Assembly: GCF_007859315.1 (NCBI RefSeq)
Contig: NZ_VOHA01000004.1
Location: forward strand, 62,001 to 126,000
From: Reyranella sp. CPCC 100927
GTDB lineage: Bacteria; Pseudomonadota; Alphaproteobacteria; Reyranellales; Reyranellaceae
DNA length: 64,000 nucleotides
Direction: 5' to 3'
A program made the translations under genes and the position numbers. Below are positions 33,852 through 42,258 of the stretch, piece by piece (positions within the stretch are counted from its first letter, which is position 1; every line of letters starts with the position of its first letter). The notes beneath the pieces are model-generated. The model was given only the letters and a program-made list of their open reading frames with translations, was not told where the DNA came from and searched no databases.

Positions 33852-34277
33852 TCAAGCGCTGTTCTTCTTGGCCTCGTCGATCTTCTTCTGCTCGGCCTGA
33901 GCCTTTTCAGCGTCCTTGGAGAGTTGATCCGCCTGGGCCTGGGCTGCGGCCGGATCGAAGGCCGGGCCGCCCGACGTGCCGTCGCCGATCAGCACCGTGA
34001 AGCAGCCCATGACGACAAAGCCGCCGTGGGACGTCGTGTCGACGAGGATTCGCACCGCCATCAGGTTGTTGACGAGGACCACCGGCGAGCCCTTCAGCAG
34101 GATATCCGGTGGGCCCACGCAGATCGCTTTATCCGTGATGCGTGCCTGCGGCAGCTTTCCCGTCAGGACGGTGATCGCGCATGTCGGCATCACGGGCCCG
34201 CCGACATGCGGCACCGGCCCGTTCGACATCGGGCAGGCGTGCATGTCCGTCAATCGCGCCGCCGGCATCTGTGGCAT
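33852..34277 (-). CDS. Orphan PAAR-domain protein
   Basis: 141-aa PAAR-repeat protein. It begins MPQMPAARLTDMHACPM and continues with the regularly spaced V-x-G-G-P, T-G-K-L-P-Q-A-R-I-T-D and KGSPVVLVNNL turns of a spike-tip cone. The C-terminal 35 residues are an Ala/Gln/Lys-rich helix. PAAR proteins sharpen type VI secretion spikes and carry effectors, but no other secretion gene or effector is nearby. The ATG at 34277 has GGAG 7 nt upstream; a longer frame was rejected. Base composition matches the surroundings. Confidence 0.85.
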   Translation of the reverse strand: MPQMPAARLTDMHACPMSNGPVPHVGGPVMPTCAITVLTGKLPQARITDKAICVGPPDILLKGSPVVLVNNLMAVRILVDTTSHGGFVVMGCFTVLIGDGTSGGPAFDPAAAQAQADQLSKDAEKAQAEQKKIDEAKKNSA

Positions 34278-34376
34278 ATCGACTCCTGCCCCTACTGGAG
34301 CGAACACTCACATATTTACCATACATGGGAATGAAAGGTTTGGCTAGGGGAAAGTCGCCAATCGCCCGTGGCGACG

Positions 34377-34958
34377 TCAGGCCGGCAGTTCGTAGCCGAT
34401 GGCTGATTCGACCGCGATCGTGCGCTGGACGGCCGGCCGCGCCATCATGCGCTCGTGGTGGGCATAGAGGCCGGGGAAGGCGGCGCGCTCGGGCTTGAGC
34501 GATCCGGCCAGGCGCCAGAACAAGCGGAAGAGGTGGATGTCGGCGATCGAGTAGCGATCGACAGCCCAATCACGGCCGGCCAGCCGCAGCTCGGCGAGCG
34601 CCCAGGCCTTGTTCGCCGCTTCCAGGCCGCGGCGGCGCGACGGATGCAGGGTCGCGGCGATGAATGACATCCACGCCACCACCTGCGCCTCGGCGTGCGG
34701 ATCGTCGACGGGCAACAGCGCCGCTTGAGGGAAGCGTCGGGCGAGGTAGTAGAGGATACCCGCCACTTCGGTCAGCGGCCGCCCATCGATCAGCAGGACG
34801 GGGACCTTGCCTTCGGGGTTGATGGCGAGAAAGGCCGGATCACGCTGCTCCTGGCGGGCGAACGACACGGCGCGCTGCTCGAACGGCGTGCCGATCTCAT
34901 GCAGCGCGATGTGCGGCGCCATCGAGCTCGAACCCGGCGAGAAATAGAGCGTCAGCAT
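34377..34958 (-). CDS. Glutathione S-transferase family protein
   Basis: 193 aa. The thioredoxin-like N-terminal domain (MLTLYFSPGSSSMAPHIALH) has the SPGSSS segment, where bacterial beta/theta-like GSTs place the catalytic Ser or Cys. PEGKVPVLLIDGRPLTEVAG contains the cis-Pro and glutathione gamma-glutamyl contacts. The helical C-terminal domain follows from about 85. It likely conjugates or reduces electrophiles. The ATG at 34958 matches the family start. Confidence 0.9.
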   Translation of the reverse strand: MLTLYFSPGSSSMAPHIALHEIGTPFEQRAVSFARQEQRDPAFLAINPEGKVPVLLIDGRPLTEVAGILYYLARRFPQAALLPVDDPHAEAQVVAWMSFIAATLHPSRRRGLEAANKAWALAELRLAGRDWAVDRYSIADIHLFRLFWRLAGSLKPERAAFPGLYAHHERMMARPAVQRTIAVESAIGYELPA

Positions 34959-35060
34959 CACGGCCTCCGGGCGGGCTACCGATGCCAGGATACGCGCAAA
35001 CAACCTCTCCCCGCGAGAGCGTCGCGGAGACCCTGGGATGTCGGAGCAAGACGCGATGCT

Positions 35061-35188
35061 GCTGGTGACGGCTGGGACCGCGCCGCTCCAGCGGCGCTCA
35101 TAAGCGGGCCCTTCCGTGCAGAGGCGACAGTGTCTGCTGTCGCCCTGAGATGCGCCGCTGGAGCGGCGCGGTCCCAGCCGTCACCAGC
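35061..35188. repeat. Dispersed palindrome family B, copy 2
   Basis: A perfect 37-bp inverted repeat (35061-35097 and 35152-35188) containing GACGGCTGGGACCGCGCCGC. Inside the loop is a second perfect hairpin, GGCGACAG-TGTCTG-CTGTCGCC (35123-35144). Each arm also has an internal CCGCTCCAGCGG dyad. It lies 48 bp downstream of the ZnuD-like gene's stop and may end that transcript. Confidence 0.92.
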
Positions 35189-35235
35189 CCGCGCTTCGCA
35201 ACTGGCCGAACAGCCGGGTATCGCCGCGTCCGGTC

Positions 35236-37398
35236 TTAGAACGTGAAGCGGGCGCCGACGGTGACGTTGATGCCGGGCAGGGGGACGGAGTCCTTGATGA
35301 AGGACGTGTGCACGATAGCCTTCTCGTTCAGCAGGTTGTTGGCGCGCACGAAGAACTCGTACGCCGTCAGCGGCCCCAGCGCGCTGGTGAAGGAAATGCC
35401 GGCGTTCAGCATGTTGTAGCCGCCAGTCTTGGTCTCGAACGCCGCCACGTCGCCCTGCTTGAAGACGTGATAGAACTGCAGGTACGCCTTCCACTGCTCC
35501 CAGCGCGCATCGAGGCGGCCGCCGAGGCGACCGGGCGGGATGCGGGGCAGGTTGCCGCCGCTACGGTTGAGCTTGGCGCGCACATAGTCGCCGAAGACCG
35601 AGGCATCGAGATACTCGGTGACGGCATACTTGGCGTCGGCTTCGAGGCCATAGAACACGGCGTTCTGCTGACGGAAGTTCACCACGCGCAGGTCGTCGAT
35701 CACATCGCCGGTCTCGGCGGCGAAGATGAAGTCGCGCACCGCGTTGCGATAGAGGCTGACGCCGAACTGGAAGGTGCCGGTCTTCTTGCGCAGGCTGAGT
35801 TCGAGATTGTGCGCGGTTTCGACCTTCAGGCGCGGATCGCCGACCTCGAACTGCCCGGTGGCGACATGGGGTCCGCTGGCGAACAATTCCTCGGCCGTCG
35901 GCAGGCGCTGCGAGCGGGAGAAGGTCAGGCCGACGGTGTAGCCCGGCGCAAAGTCCCACATCGCGCCCAGCGAGGCGGAGAGGCCGTCATGCTTGCGGTC
36001 GGGCTGATCGCTCCTGACATTGATGCTTTGCCATTCGTAGCGCAGGCCGCCTTCGATGTAGAAGCTGTCCCAGCTGTAGCGTTCGAGCAGGAACAGCGCG
36101 TGATTGCGCGTCTTGGTCGGCGCGATGAAGGCTTCCTCGCCCTGGGCCTTGAAGTCGCGCCAGAAGCTCGATACGCCGAACACGCCCTTCAGGCCGCCGA
36201 TCGGGTTGTGGACGATCTCCAGCCGCGTGTCGGTGGCGTTGTTCTTGAACGTGGTGCCGACCTCGCCGTCCTCGATTTCCTTGTGGCGGTAGTTCACATG
36301 GCCCAGCCGGAAGCGCACGGCCTCGATGCCCGTGAACGGCTCGCGGAGCTCGCCACGCACGTCGACGCGCTGGCTGTGCATGCGGATGAACGTCGTCTCC
36401 TCGCTGGGGATGCCGTATTCCTTTTTCTGATCCGAGAAGGCGGCGCCGAGATAGCCCCAGTCGCCGATCCACGACCCGCCGGCGCTCCAGCTCGTGGTGT
36501 CGTTGAACGAGTTGCGCACGCGGCGCGAGGGCGGGTCGCCGAACTTCCGGGCGGTGAAGTAGTCGTCGCTCAGCCGGTGCGTGCCCTCCAGCCGCAGTGC
36601 GACGTTGGGCACGCCGACGGTGAAGCCCAGCATGCCGGTCATCGCCGTCGCGTTGGGATCCCACAGCAGCTGGCCTTCGCCTTCGTAGCCCTTGGTGGGC
36701 GCGGATGTGGGAATGCGGCTGTCGATCACGTTCACGACGCCGCCGATCGCACCGCCGCCATAGAGCAAGGTTGCCGGGCCCTTCAGGATCTCGATCTGTT
36801 TGGCCAGGAACGGATCGCTGGTGACGGCGTGGTCGGGACTGACGGTCGCGGCATCGAGTGTGTCGACGCCGTCCGACAGCACGCGCACGCGCGGGCCGTC
36901 CATGCCGCGGATGATGGGACGGCTGGCGCCGGGACCGAACTGCGTCGAGGCGACGCCGGGGACATCCTTGATCGTCTCGCCGAGGCTCGACTGCCGGCGC
37001 TGGTTCAACGAGTCGCCGGCCAGCACGGTGGCCGGCGTCGCGATATCGTCGATGCCGCGCGACAGCGGGCTTGCCGTCACCCGCAGCGGCGGCAAGGTCC
37101 CGGGTATCAGCGGCGGCGGTTCGGCGACGTCGACGATCGTGGTGCCGGCGCTGATCGTGCGCTCCAGCCGGGTGCCGGCAGGCGTAATGATATCGAGCAC
37201 GGTACTGGCGGCCGGCCGGTCGGGCAGGCGGGCGACACCGGCGGCGTCGGTGACATAAGAACCGCTCTGGCCGCGGATGGACACCTGCGCACCAGCCACC
37301 GGACCCTTGTCGTCACGAAGGGTAAGGTCACGCGCGAACACGGTCGCCGGCAACACAATGCACACCACAGCCCCTGCGGCCAACCGCCCCCAAACCAT
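35236..37398 (-). CDS. ZnuD-like TonB-dependent receptor
   Basis: 720-aa outer-membrane receptor. The signal peptide (to about 22) is followed by a small Ig-like regulatory domain (about 23-95, DLTLRDDKGPVAGAQVSIRG). The plug domain (about 115-235) has SLGETIKDVPGVASTQFGPG, SRPIIRGMDGPRVRVLSDGV and GPATLLYGGGAIGGVVNVID, a pattern shared with the zinc receptor ZnuD. The barrel ends in NVTVGARFTF with terminal Phe. A perfect 16-bp palindrome resembling a Zur box lies 21 bp upstream of the ATG. Zinc (or zinc chelate) uptake is the best guess, fitting with the nearby znuA; other metal complexes remain possible. Confidence 0.85.
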   Translation of the reverse strand: MVWGRLAAGAVVCIVLPATVFARDLTLRDDKGPVAGAQVSIRGQSGSYVTDAAGVARLPDRPAASTVLDIITPAGTRLERTISAGTTIVDVAEPPPLIPGTLPPLRVTASPLSRGIDDIATPATVLAGDSLNQRRQSSLGETIKDVPGVASTQFGPGASRPIIRGMDGPRVRVLSDGVDTLDAATVSPDHAVTSDPFLAKQIEILKGPATLLYGGGAIGGVVNVIDSRIPTSAPTKGYEGEGQLLWDPNATAMTGMLGFTVGVPNVALRLEGTHRLSDDYFTARKFGDPPSRRVRNSFNDTTSWSAGGSWIGDWGYLGAAFSDQKKEYGIPSEETTFIRMHSQRVDVRGELREPFTGIEAVRFRLGHVNYRHKEIEDGEVGTTFKNNATDTRLEIVHNPIGGLKGVFGVSSFWRDFKAQGEEAFIAPTKTRNHALFLLERYSWDSFYIEGGLRYEWQSINVRSDQPDRKHDGLSASLGAMWDFAPGYTVGLTFSRSQRLPTAEELFASGPHVATGQFEVGDPRLKVETAHNLELSLRKKTGTFQFGVSLYRNAVRDFIFAAETGDVIDDLRVVNFRQQNAVFYGLEADAKYAVTEYLDASVFGDYVRAKLNRSGGNLPRIPPGRLGGRLDARWEQWKAYLQFYHVFKQGDVAAFETKTGGYNMLNAGISFTSALGPLTAYEFFVRANNLLNEKAIVHTSFIKDSVPLPGINVTVGARFTF

Positions 37399-37418
37399 CC
37401 GTCTCTCCCGTGGAAATG

Positions 37419-37434
37419 TTATGATATATCATAA
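37419..37434 (-). promoter_or_regulatory. Zur-like palindrome upstream of receptor
   Basis: TTATGATATATCATAA is a perfect 16-bp palindrome preceded by TG, resembling Zur/Fur-family boxes. It sits 21 bp upstream of the receptor start, where it would overlap the promoter. Fur-type binding cannot be excluded. Confidence 0.65.
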
Positions 37435-37557
37435 TGAGAGATTGGCGGAGGTAAAGGCTGTTTTTTTCCGGAGGCGTGGCCGCTTTGTTGACGGCGCGCC
37501 GAGACGCGACCCCGCAGGCCACTCGTCAGCGTGAAGGTGACGCCTACGCTCGCAGAC

Positions 37558-38352
37558 TCATTGATCCAGAGCCGCGGCCGCAGCCGCCACGATGGTGAGA
37601 TCCACGTCGTCGGCCATGCCGTCATTCACCATCCACACCGCCGACAGGCCTCCCCATGCCAGGATCCAGTGCAGCAGGCGCTGGCGATCCAAGCCGGCGG
37701 CCTCAGCGACGACGCTGACCCGGCGTGCCAGGCGTCCCGGGGCCAAGGCTGTTGACGCATCGGGATTGCAGAACAGGTTGGCGTAGTCGAAACCGCGTTC
37801 GCCGCGCAGGCCCTTGGGATCGATGGCAAGCCAGCCGCGAGCGCCAAAATCCAGGATGTTGCCGTGATGAATGTCGCCGTGAAGGACGACCTCGTCCTGC
37901 GGCGCGCTCAGCAGTGCCTGCGCGGCGTCGGCTGCACGTGCCAGCAGCCCGCCGTGTTGCGCCGCCGCTGGCGCCAGATCGCGGAACCAGCGGGTGAGGG
38001 GAATGAGGTCCGGTGGCGCCGGCGCGCGTGGCGCATGCAGGTGAGCCGCGACGCGGCAGATGATGCGGCAGGCCTCGTCATCATGGTCATCGCGCGCGAG
38101 ATCGGCCAGCGACTGCAAGCCTTGGGCCCGCTCCAGCAGCAGCGCATCATCGTCGTGCGCCAGCACGCGCGCGGCACCATCGCCGTTCCACCATGTCATG
38201 AGCCTGGCGCCGAACTTCTCCTCGGCCTCGATCGCGATCTTCAGCATCGCGGGCGTGGTGCCCCGGCGCACCGGCAGCAGCAGGCTGCCGTGAGTCACGA
38301 TCGGCTCGCCATCGGCGACCAGATTCCACCGTTCGAGATACGCTTCAAACAT
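37558..38352 (-). CDS. APH(6)-like aminoglycoside phosphotransferase
   Basis: 264-aa kinase of the streptomycin 6-phosphotransferase (StrB/APH(6)) family. The catalytic loop HGDIHHGNIL has Asp160 and Asn165; the metal-binding motif is IDPKGLRGERGFDYANLF (Asp178), nearly as in StrB. The glycine-loop region is short, as in APH(6). Two differences, Lys for Val/Thr after IDP and a truncated N-terminus, leave the substrate uncertain; some family members phosphorylate other hydroxylated compounds. It stands alone, with promoter and start at 38352. Confidence 0.85.
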   Translation of the reverse strand: MFEAYLERWNLVADGEPIVTHGSLLLPVRRGTTPAMLKIAIEAEEKFGARLMTWWNGDGAARVLAHDDDALLLERAQGLQSLADLARDDHDDEACRIICRVAAHLHAPRAPAPPDLIPLTRWFRDLAPAAAQHGGLLARAADAAQALLSAPQDEVVLHGDIHHGNILDFGARGWLAIDPKGLRGERGFDYANLFCNPDASTALAPGRLARRVSVVAEAAGLDRQRLLHWILAWGGLSAVWMVNDGMADDVDLTIVAAAAAALDQ

Positions 38353-38441
38353 GTCTCAACCCGCCAACGTCCGCGCGGTGACCAATGCGCGCGACTCAGC
38401 ATGAGACTCCTAAGGTTATATTTCGTGTGATCAAGAGCGGA

Positions 38442-38462
38442 CGAGACGCCCGCGCTCCCAGG
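38442..38462. repeat. Dispersed repeat family F, copy 2
   Basis: 21 bp identical, as reverse complement, to the left end of the family F element at 33777. It lies in the 230-bp gap between the kinase gene and a hypothetical membrane-protein gene; the remainder of that gap shows no gene. Confidence 0.7.
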
Positions 38463-38582
38463 GGAGCGGCTGCGACGTCGGCGCCAAGCTTCGATCGGAT
38501 TCGGAAGCGCAGGCCCTGGCCCGCTTGCTGGGACGCCTGATCGACGGTGACTGAGCAGGGATCGGCGGCCGTGGACATCCTT

Positions 38583-39095
38583 TCAATCGAGGCGCCGTGC
38601 CTCGGTCGTCGCGCCCAGCATGCGCAGGACATCGGCATCGTGCGCGCGGGACAGGCGGCGGCCGAGATACTGGAACGCGAGGACGGCCAGCACCATGGCG
38701 GCGCAGCCCAGCGCGACTTTCGGCCGATCCGACGGCGCAAACAGGTCGGTCGTCAGGACCGCGACGCCGAACCCGCCGACCACGAGCGTCCACAGGGCAA
38801 GGAAGACCAGGCCGCCGATCGACGGGCGGAAGCGGCCCTCGATGCGCGTGCCGCCCTGGTCGGGGATGATGCGTCCGTAGAACGCGTTCTGTGCGTTGGC
38901 GCGGGAAAACCGATGCGATCTGCGGACGTGAAGCCGGTCGTCGTCGACGGCGCCGGTGAATGCCCAGTCCTGCAGGGTGCCGCTGGCGATGAGCGCCACG
39001 GGCGAGATCACGACCGTGCGCAACCGGGCGACGCATTCCGCCGGAGGAAGCGGCGAGAGCAACCGTTCCCGTGGTCCGAAGAAGAGTCCCGACAT
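38583..39095 (-). CDS. Hypothetical two-helix membrane protein
   Basis: 170 aa starting MSGLFFGPRERLLSPLPPAE. A strand-rich N-terminal part (FYGRIIPDQGGTRIEGRFRP, reminiscent of PH-like folds) is followed by two transmembrane helices (about 90-110 and 122-142) and a short cytoplasmic tail. The family is not recognised. The ATG at 39095 was chosen over an upstream frame that reads through the next gene's end. It is probably co-transcribed with the next upstream gene, which ends 52 bp away. Confidence 0.65.
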   Translation of the reverse strand: MSGLFFGPRERLLSPLPPAECVARLRTVVISPVALIASGTLQDWAFTGAVDDDRLHVRRSHRFSRANAQNAFYGRIIPDQGGTRIEGRFRPSIGGLVFLALWTLVVGGFGVAVLTTDLFAPSDRPKVALGCAAMVLAVLAFQYLGRRLSRAHDADVLRMLGATTEARRLD

Positions 39096-39147
39096 GCAGT
39101 GGCAGCCTGTTTCGAAGGGCGTGGGATGAAATCGCGCGGGTGTCAGC

Positions 39148-39516
39148 TCAGGGCGCGCTTTTGCGGGCTCTGAGCGAGAGCAGATACAGGCCAATGCCGG
39201 CGAAGATGATCCATGCCGGCGCCATCAGCTTCAGGCCCGCGAACTGACTGGCCTGACCGATTTCAACGCCGGCAGCGTCGACGCAGGCCACCCGATTGCC
39301 ACGACCCGCCGATTTGATGTCGACGATCAAGTCGCCGCCACAGACCAGCGTACCGACCAGCGGGTGCCGCAACTCGTCCTTGCCGAAGTGCGTGATCATC
39401 GCCGTGAAGCCGCCGCCGACGACCAAGCCGATCAGGATGGCGCCGATCGTCCGCCCGATGCGTCCCCGTATTGTGAATCGTCGTTTGATTGTCGGTCGGA
39501 CGACGGGGTCTTCCAT
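39148..39516 (-). CDS. Hypothetical small membrane protein
   Basis: 122 aa. It starts MEDPVVRPTIKRRFTIRG with a basic cytoplasmic stretch, then helix 1 (TIGAILIGLVVGGGFTAMI), a predicted extracytoplasmic loop with two Cys (CGGDLIVD...VACVDAAG) that could form a disulfide, and helix 2 (MAPAWIIFAGIGLYLLSL) with a short basic tail. Family not recognised. Same strand as the following hypothetical gene. Confidence 0.65.
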   Translation of the reverse strand: MEDPVVRPTIKRRFTIRGRIGRTIGAILIGLVVGGGFTAMITHFGKDELRHPLVGTLVCGGDLIVDIKSAGRGNRVACVDAAGVEIGQASQFAGLKLMAPAWIIFAGIGLYLLSLRARKSAP

Positions 39517-39700
39517 GCTGTGAGCAGGCCAGGAAATGGAACAATTCCGCAGTCTAGCATCATTCGGGCGCTGTCGTCCTGAGCGAAGCGACAATCCCCG
39601 ATGCGCCCAGGCGATCGACGATCGTGAGAAAACCGGTGCCGCGCAACGGCGCAGTGGCACACGGCGCTAGTATCGGCCATCGGTGGAAGGTGAGTCGCGG
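39517..39700. other. Non-coding stretch before repeat
   Basis: Part of a 335-bp gene-free interval (39517-39851). It has a short fragment GTCGTCCTGAGCGAAGCGAC (39573-39592), a decayed half of the family A palindrome, and otherwise nothing I recognise. Confidence 0.5.
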
Positions 39701-39789
39701 CTGTCATCCCGAGCGGAGCGAGGGATCTTTGGCAAGCGGCGCACGGTGCGCCATTCGCGGAAGATCCCTCGCTGCGCTCGGGATGACAG
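39701..39789. repeat. Dispersed palindrome family A, copy 4
   Basis: Arms CTGTCATCCCGAGCGGAGCG and the inverse differ by one base pair (GGAG for GCAG on the left). The loop GGCAAGCGGCGCACGGTGCG contains its own GGCGCAC/GTGCGCC dyad and differs from those of copies 1, 2 and 5. It lies downstream of a small membrane-protein gene. Confidence 0.88.
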
Positions 39790-39851
39790 ATGTGTCAGAG
39801 ACCAGCGATTCCAGATACGAGGGGTGAACAGCCCCCACGTATCGCCGCGGG

Positions 39852-40034
39852 TCAGTCCTCGTTGCGCCAGATCCCCAGCAGGAACAGCCGGCGTCGGCGC
39901 CGGTTGGGCCCTGCCATCTGCTGGATGTCGCTGAGGCTGGACCCTTTCATGCGCTGCTTCATGATCATCTTCACGACAACGCCGATGACGATGAACGGCG
40001 TGAAATAGATGAACGCAACCAGAAGCGCCTTCAT
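39852..40034 (-). CDS. Small membrane protein
   Basis: 60 aa, MKALLVAFIYFTPFIVIGVV, with one strong transmembrane helix (about 3-23) followed by a basic cytoplasmic tail containing KQRMKGSSLSDIQQMAGPNR and an RRRRR run. The start has GAGGAGG a few bases upstream. Codon usage fits a real gene. No family recognised; SHOCT-like or PspC-like short proteins have similar form. Confidence 0.6.
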   Translation of the reverse strand: MKALLVAFIYFTPFIVIGVVVKMIMKQRMKGSSLSDIQQMAGPNRRRRRLFLLGIWRNED

Positions 40035-40194
40035 CGACGCCTCCTCGAGTTTTGACCGTTGACGGCAAGGTCTTGTCCGAGGCCGAACAATAGCCCTCAG
40101 CGTCGGGGTGCGCCAGCCGGAGCATGGAGCCGCTTCGCACGCGACGGCGGCGTCGTTATCATGATTCACGCAGCATCTTCACGCGGAGGCCGGG

Positions 40195-40545
40195 ATGATC
40201 GAGTCTATCAGCGCCATCACGCTGGCCACGCACGATATGCGGCGCGCCGTACAGTTTTATCGTTCGCTGGGCTTCGACGTCGGCCACGGCGGCGAGAGCG
40301 CGTCGTTTACCAGTCTGCGCGTCGGCGCTGGTCACCTCAACCTCATCACCCAGCCTGACGATCGAACCTGGTCGTGGTGGGGGCGTGTCATCCTGTACGT
40401 CACCGACGTCGATGCGCTGCACGCGCGCGCCGTCGCCGCCGGCTTCCGGCCGCACGCGGCACCCCGCGATGCCGAATGGGGCGAGCGCTATTTCCACCTG
40501 ACCGATCCCGATGGCCACGAGCTCAGCTTTGCGCGGCGGCTGTGA
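40195..40545 (+). CDS. VOC-family (glyoxalase-like) protein
   Basis: 116-aa vicinal-oxygen-chelate protein. The first module begins ITLATHDMRRAVQFYRSLGF, a classic glyoxalase start, and the second ends YFHLTDPDGHELSFARRL with the metal-ligand Glu. It could be a lyase, dioxygenase or resistance protein; the substrate cannot be set. GGAGGCC lies upstream of the ATG. Confidence 0.88.
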   Translation: MIESISAITLATHDMRRAVQFYRSLGFDVGHGGESASFTSLRVGAGHLNLITQPDDRTWSWWGRVILYVTDVDALHARAVAAGFRPHAAPRDAEWGERYFHLTDPDGHELSFARRL

Positions 40546-40931
40546 CCCCCTGCGGCAAAAACAAACGTATTTGTACCGCTAGCGGCCGGTCGTGGCGGCC
40601 CCCAGATGGCACGCAACACCATGAGGGATGTCCATGGCCATCGGTGCCAGCCTTTGTCACGCGTCATCGCTGCGGGTCTTCAGCCGGCCCACCGTGCGCT
40701 GGCTGAAGACGGACCGATCAGCCTTTTCTGTCGCTTTCTGTCGCTTTTCTGTCAGTGCAGCAAAGCCGTTCAGCCGGTTGCGATCACGACGAAATCGCTT
40801 TTTTGTCGTATCTGTCACGCAGCGCGATTCGACAGCGCGGCGGCCTTTGCGCAATTTCCGCACGGGGGATTCGAAATGACTGCGAAATGCCGTCAGTATC
40901 GCTGACTTGCCTGTGTCATCACGTGGAAGGA
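40546..40931. other. Gene-free region with T-rich repeats and hairpin
   Basis: No convincing gene in 386 bp. Features seen: a 10-bp perfect stem GTCTTCAGCC/GGCTGAAGAC (40676-40710) with a 15-nt loop, then a T-rich patch in which TTTCTGTCGC-like units occur three times (about 40723-40753) and again in weaker form near 40800-40820. The patch is unlike the GC-rich surroundings. It could hold the promoter of the OYE gene or a small RNA. Confidence 0.4.
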
Positions 40932-42071
40932 ATGACGCTCTTGGTCCAGCCTCTGTTGTTCATGCCGCTGCCGTTGCGCAGCGTCGTCGCACCCAACCGC
41001 GTCGTGATCTCGCCCATGGTGCAGTATCGCGCCACGGACGGGTTCGCCAACGACTACCATCTGGTGCATCTGGGCAAGTTCGCCCTGGGCAAGGCCGGCG
41101 TGGTGTTCACCGAGAACGTCGCCGTCGAGCCGCGCGGGCGGGTGACGCAGGGCGACCTCGGTCTGTGGAGCGATGATCACATCGACGGTCTGAAACGCGT
41201 TGCATCCTTTATCAAGGCGGAAGGCGCGCTGGCGGCGACGCAGATCACCCATTCCGGCCGCAAGGGATCGACACCGAAAGCGTTCGAGGGCGCGGTGCTG
41301 AACGAGACGCACGCCGCCCGCGGCTGGCATCCCTGGGAGGTGGTGGGGCCGACGTCCGATCCGGCGGCGCCCGGATGGCTGCGGCCGCGCCAGCTCACGG
41401 CAGCGGACATCGGCGACCTGGTGTCGCGTTTCGCCGTCGCCGCCCGGCGGGCCGATGCCGCCGGCTTCGACGTGCTGGAAATCCACGGTGCCCACGGCTA
41501 CCTGCTGGCGTCCTTCCTGTCGCCGGTCAGCAACACGCGCAACGATGCCTATGGCGGCGACCGGGCAGGGCGCATGCGCTTTCCGCTCGAGGTGACGCGC
41601 GCCGTGCGTGCCGCCTGGCCGGCGCACAAACCGCTGTTCTTCCGCGTCTCGTCGCTCGACGGCGCCGACGGCTGGAACCTCGACGACACCGTGGCGCTGG
41701 CGACGGAATTGAAGGCTGCCGGCGTTGATGTCGTCGACTGCTCGTCGGGCGGTCTGACGGGCGCCGCCACTGCGTCGCCGATCAAGCGCATGCCGGGGTT
41801 CCAGGTGCCGTTTGCCGCCCGTGTACGGCGCGAGGCTGGCGTGATGAGCATGGCCGTGGGTTTGATCCTCGACGGGCCGCAGGCCGAGGCGATCCTGCAG
41901 GCCGGCGACGCCGATCTCATCGCCATCGGCCGCCAGGCGCTCTACGAGCCGTTCTGGGCCGTGCACGCGGCGCAGGCGCTGGGCTGCGATCCGGACTTCG
42001 CATTGTGGAACCCGGAATACGGCTGGTGGCTGGAAAAGCGCGAGCATACGCTGGGTCGGCGATCATCCTAG
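40932..42071 (+). CDS. Old yellow enzyme family NADH:flavin oxidoreductase
   Basis: 379-aa FMN-dependent ene-reductase family protein. The N-terminal FMN strand is VVISPMVQYRATDG; TQITHSGRKGS holds the flavin-stacking region, and the substrate-binding pair is present as HGAHGYLLASFLSPVSNTR. It continues with NDAYGGDRAGRMRFPLEV, as in the YqjM-like class. The redox-tuning Cys found in YqjM (PMCMY) is Val here. Length is normal. The ATG at 40932 follows GGAAGG closely; ATG at 40962 is an alternative. Substrate unknown. Confidence 0.9.
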   Translation: MTLLVQPLLFMPLPLRSVVAPNRVVISPMVQYRATDGFANDYHLVHLGKFALGKAGVVFTENVAVEPRGRVTQGDLGLWSDDHIDGLKRVASFIKAEGALAATQITHSGRKGSTPKAFEGAVLNETHAARGWHPWEVVGPTSDPAAPGWLRPRQLTAADIGDLVSRFAVAARRADAAGFDVLEIHGAHGYLLASFLSPVSNTRNDAYGGDRAGRMRFPLEVTRAVRAAWPAHKPLFFRVSSLDGADGWNLDDTVALATELKAAGVDVVDCSSGGLTGAATASPIKRMPGFQVPFAARVRREAGVMSMAVGLILDGPQAEAILQAGDADLIAIGRQALYEPFWAVHAAQALGCDPDFALWNPEYGWWLEKREHTLGRRSS

Positions 42072-42078
42072 TGCCCGG

Positions 42079-42189
42079 AATCACTCGTCAGTGATACTGC
42101 TGTCATCCCGAGCGCAGCGAGGGATCTTCTGAAAGTGACGCACGGGTGGGCCTGCATCGAAAGATCCCTCGCTGCGCTCGGGATGACAG
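42079..42189. repeat. Dispersed palindrome family A, copy 5
   Basis: The core 42100-42189 has the same inverted repeat and a loop (CTGAAAGTGACGCACGGGTG and following) homologous to copies 1 and 2. The flank AATCACTCGTCAGTGATACT is related to that of copy 2. An extra GGGATGACAG follows at 42201, a partial duplication of the element's end. Confidence 0.9.
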
Positions 42190-42258
42190 CTGTATTGCTT
42201 GGGATGACAGGGTCGGCGTGACCATCGTAACCTCAATGAAAATGTCGGGGAGAAATGC

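Noticed and set aside
33852-34277. Type VI secretion locus
   Set aside because: Only a PAAR protein is present; no sheath, baseplate or membrane-complex gene in the window.
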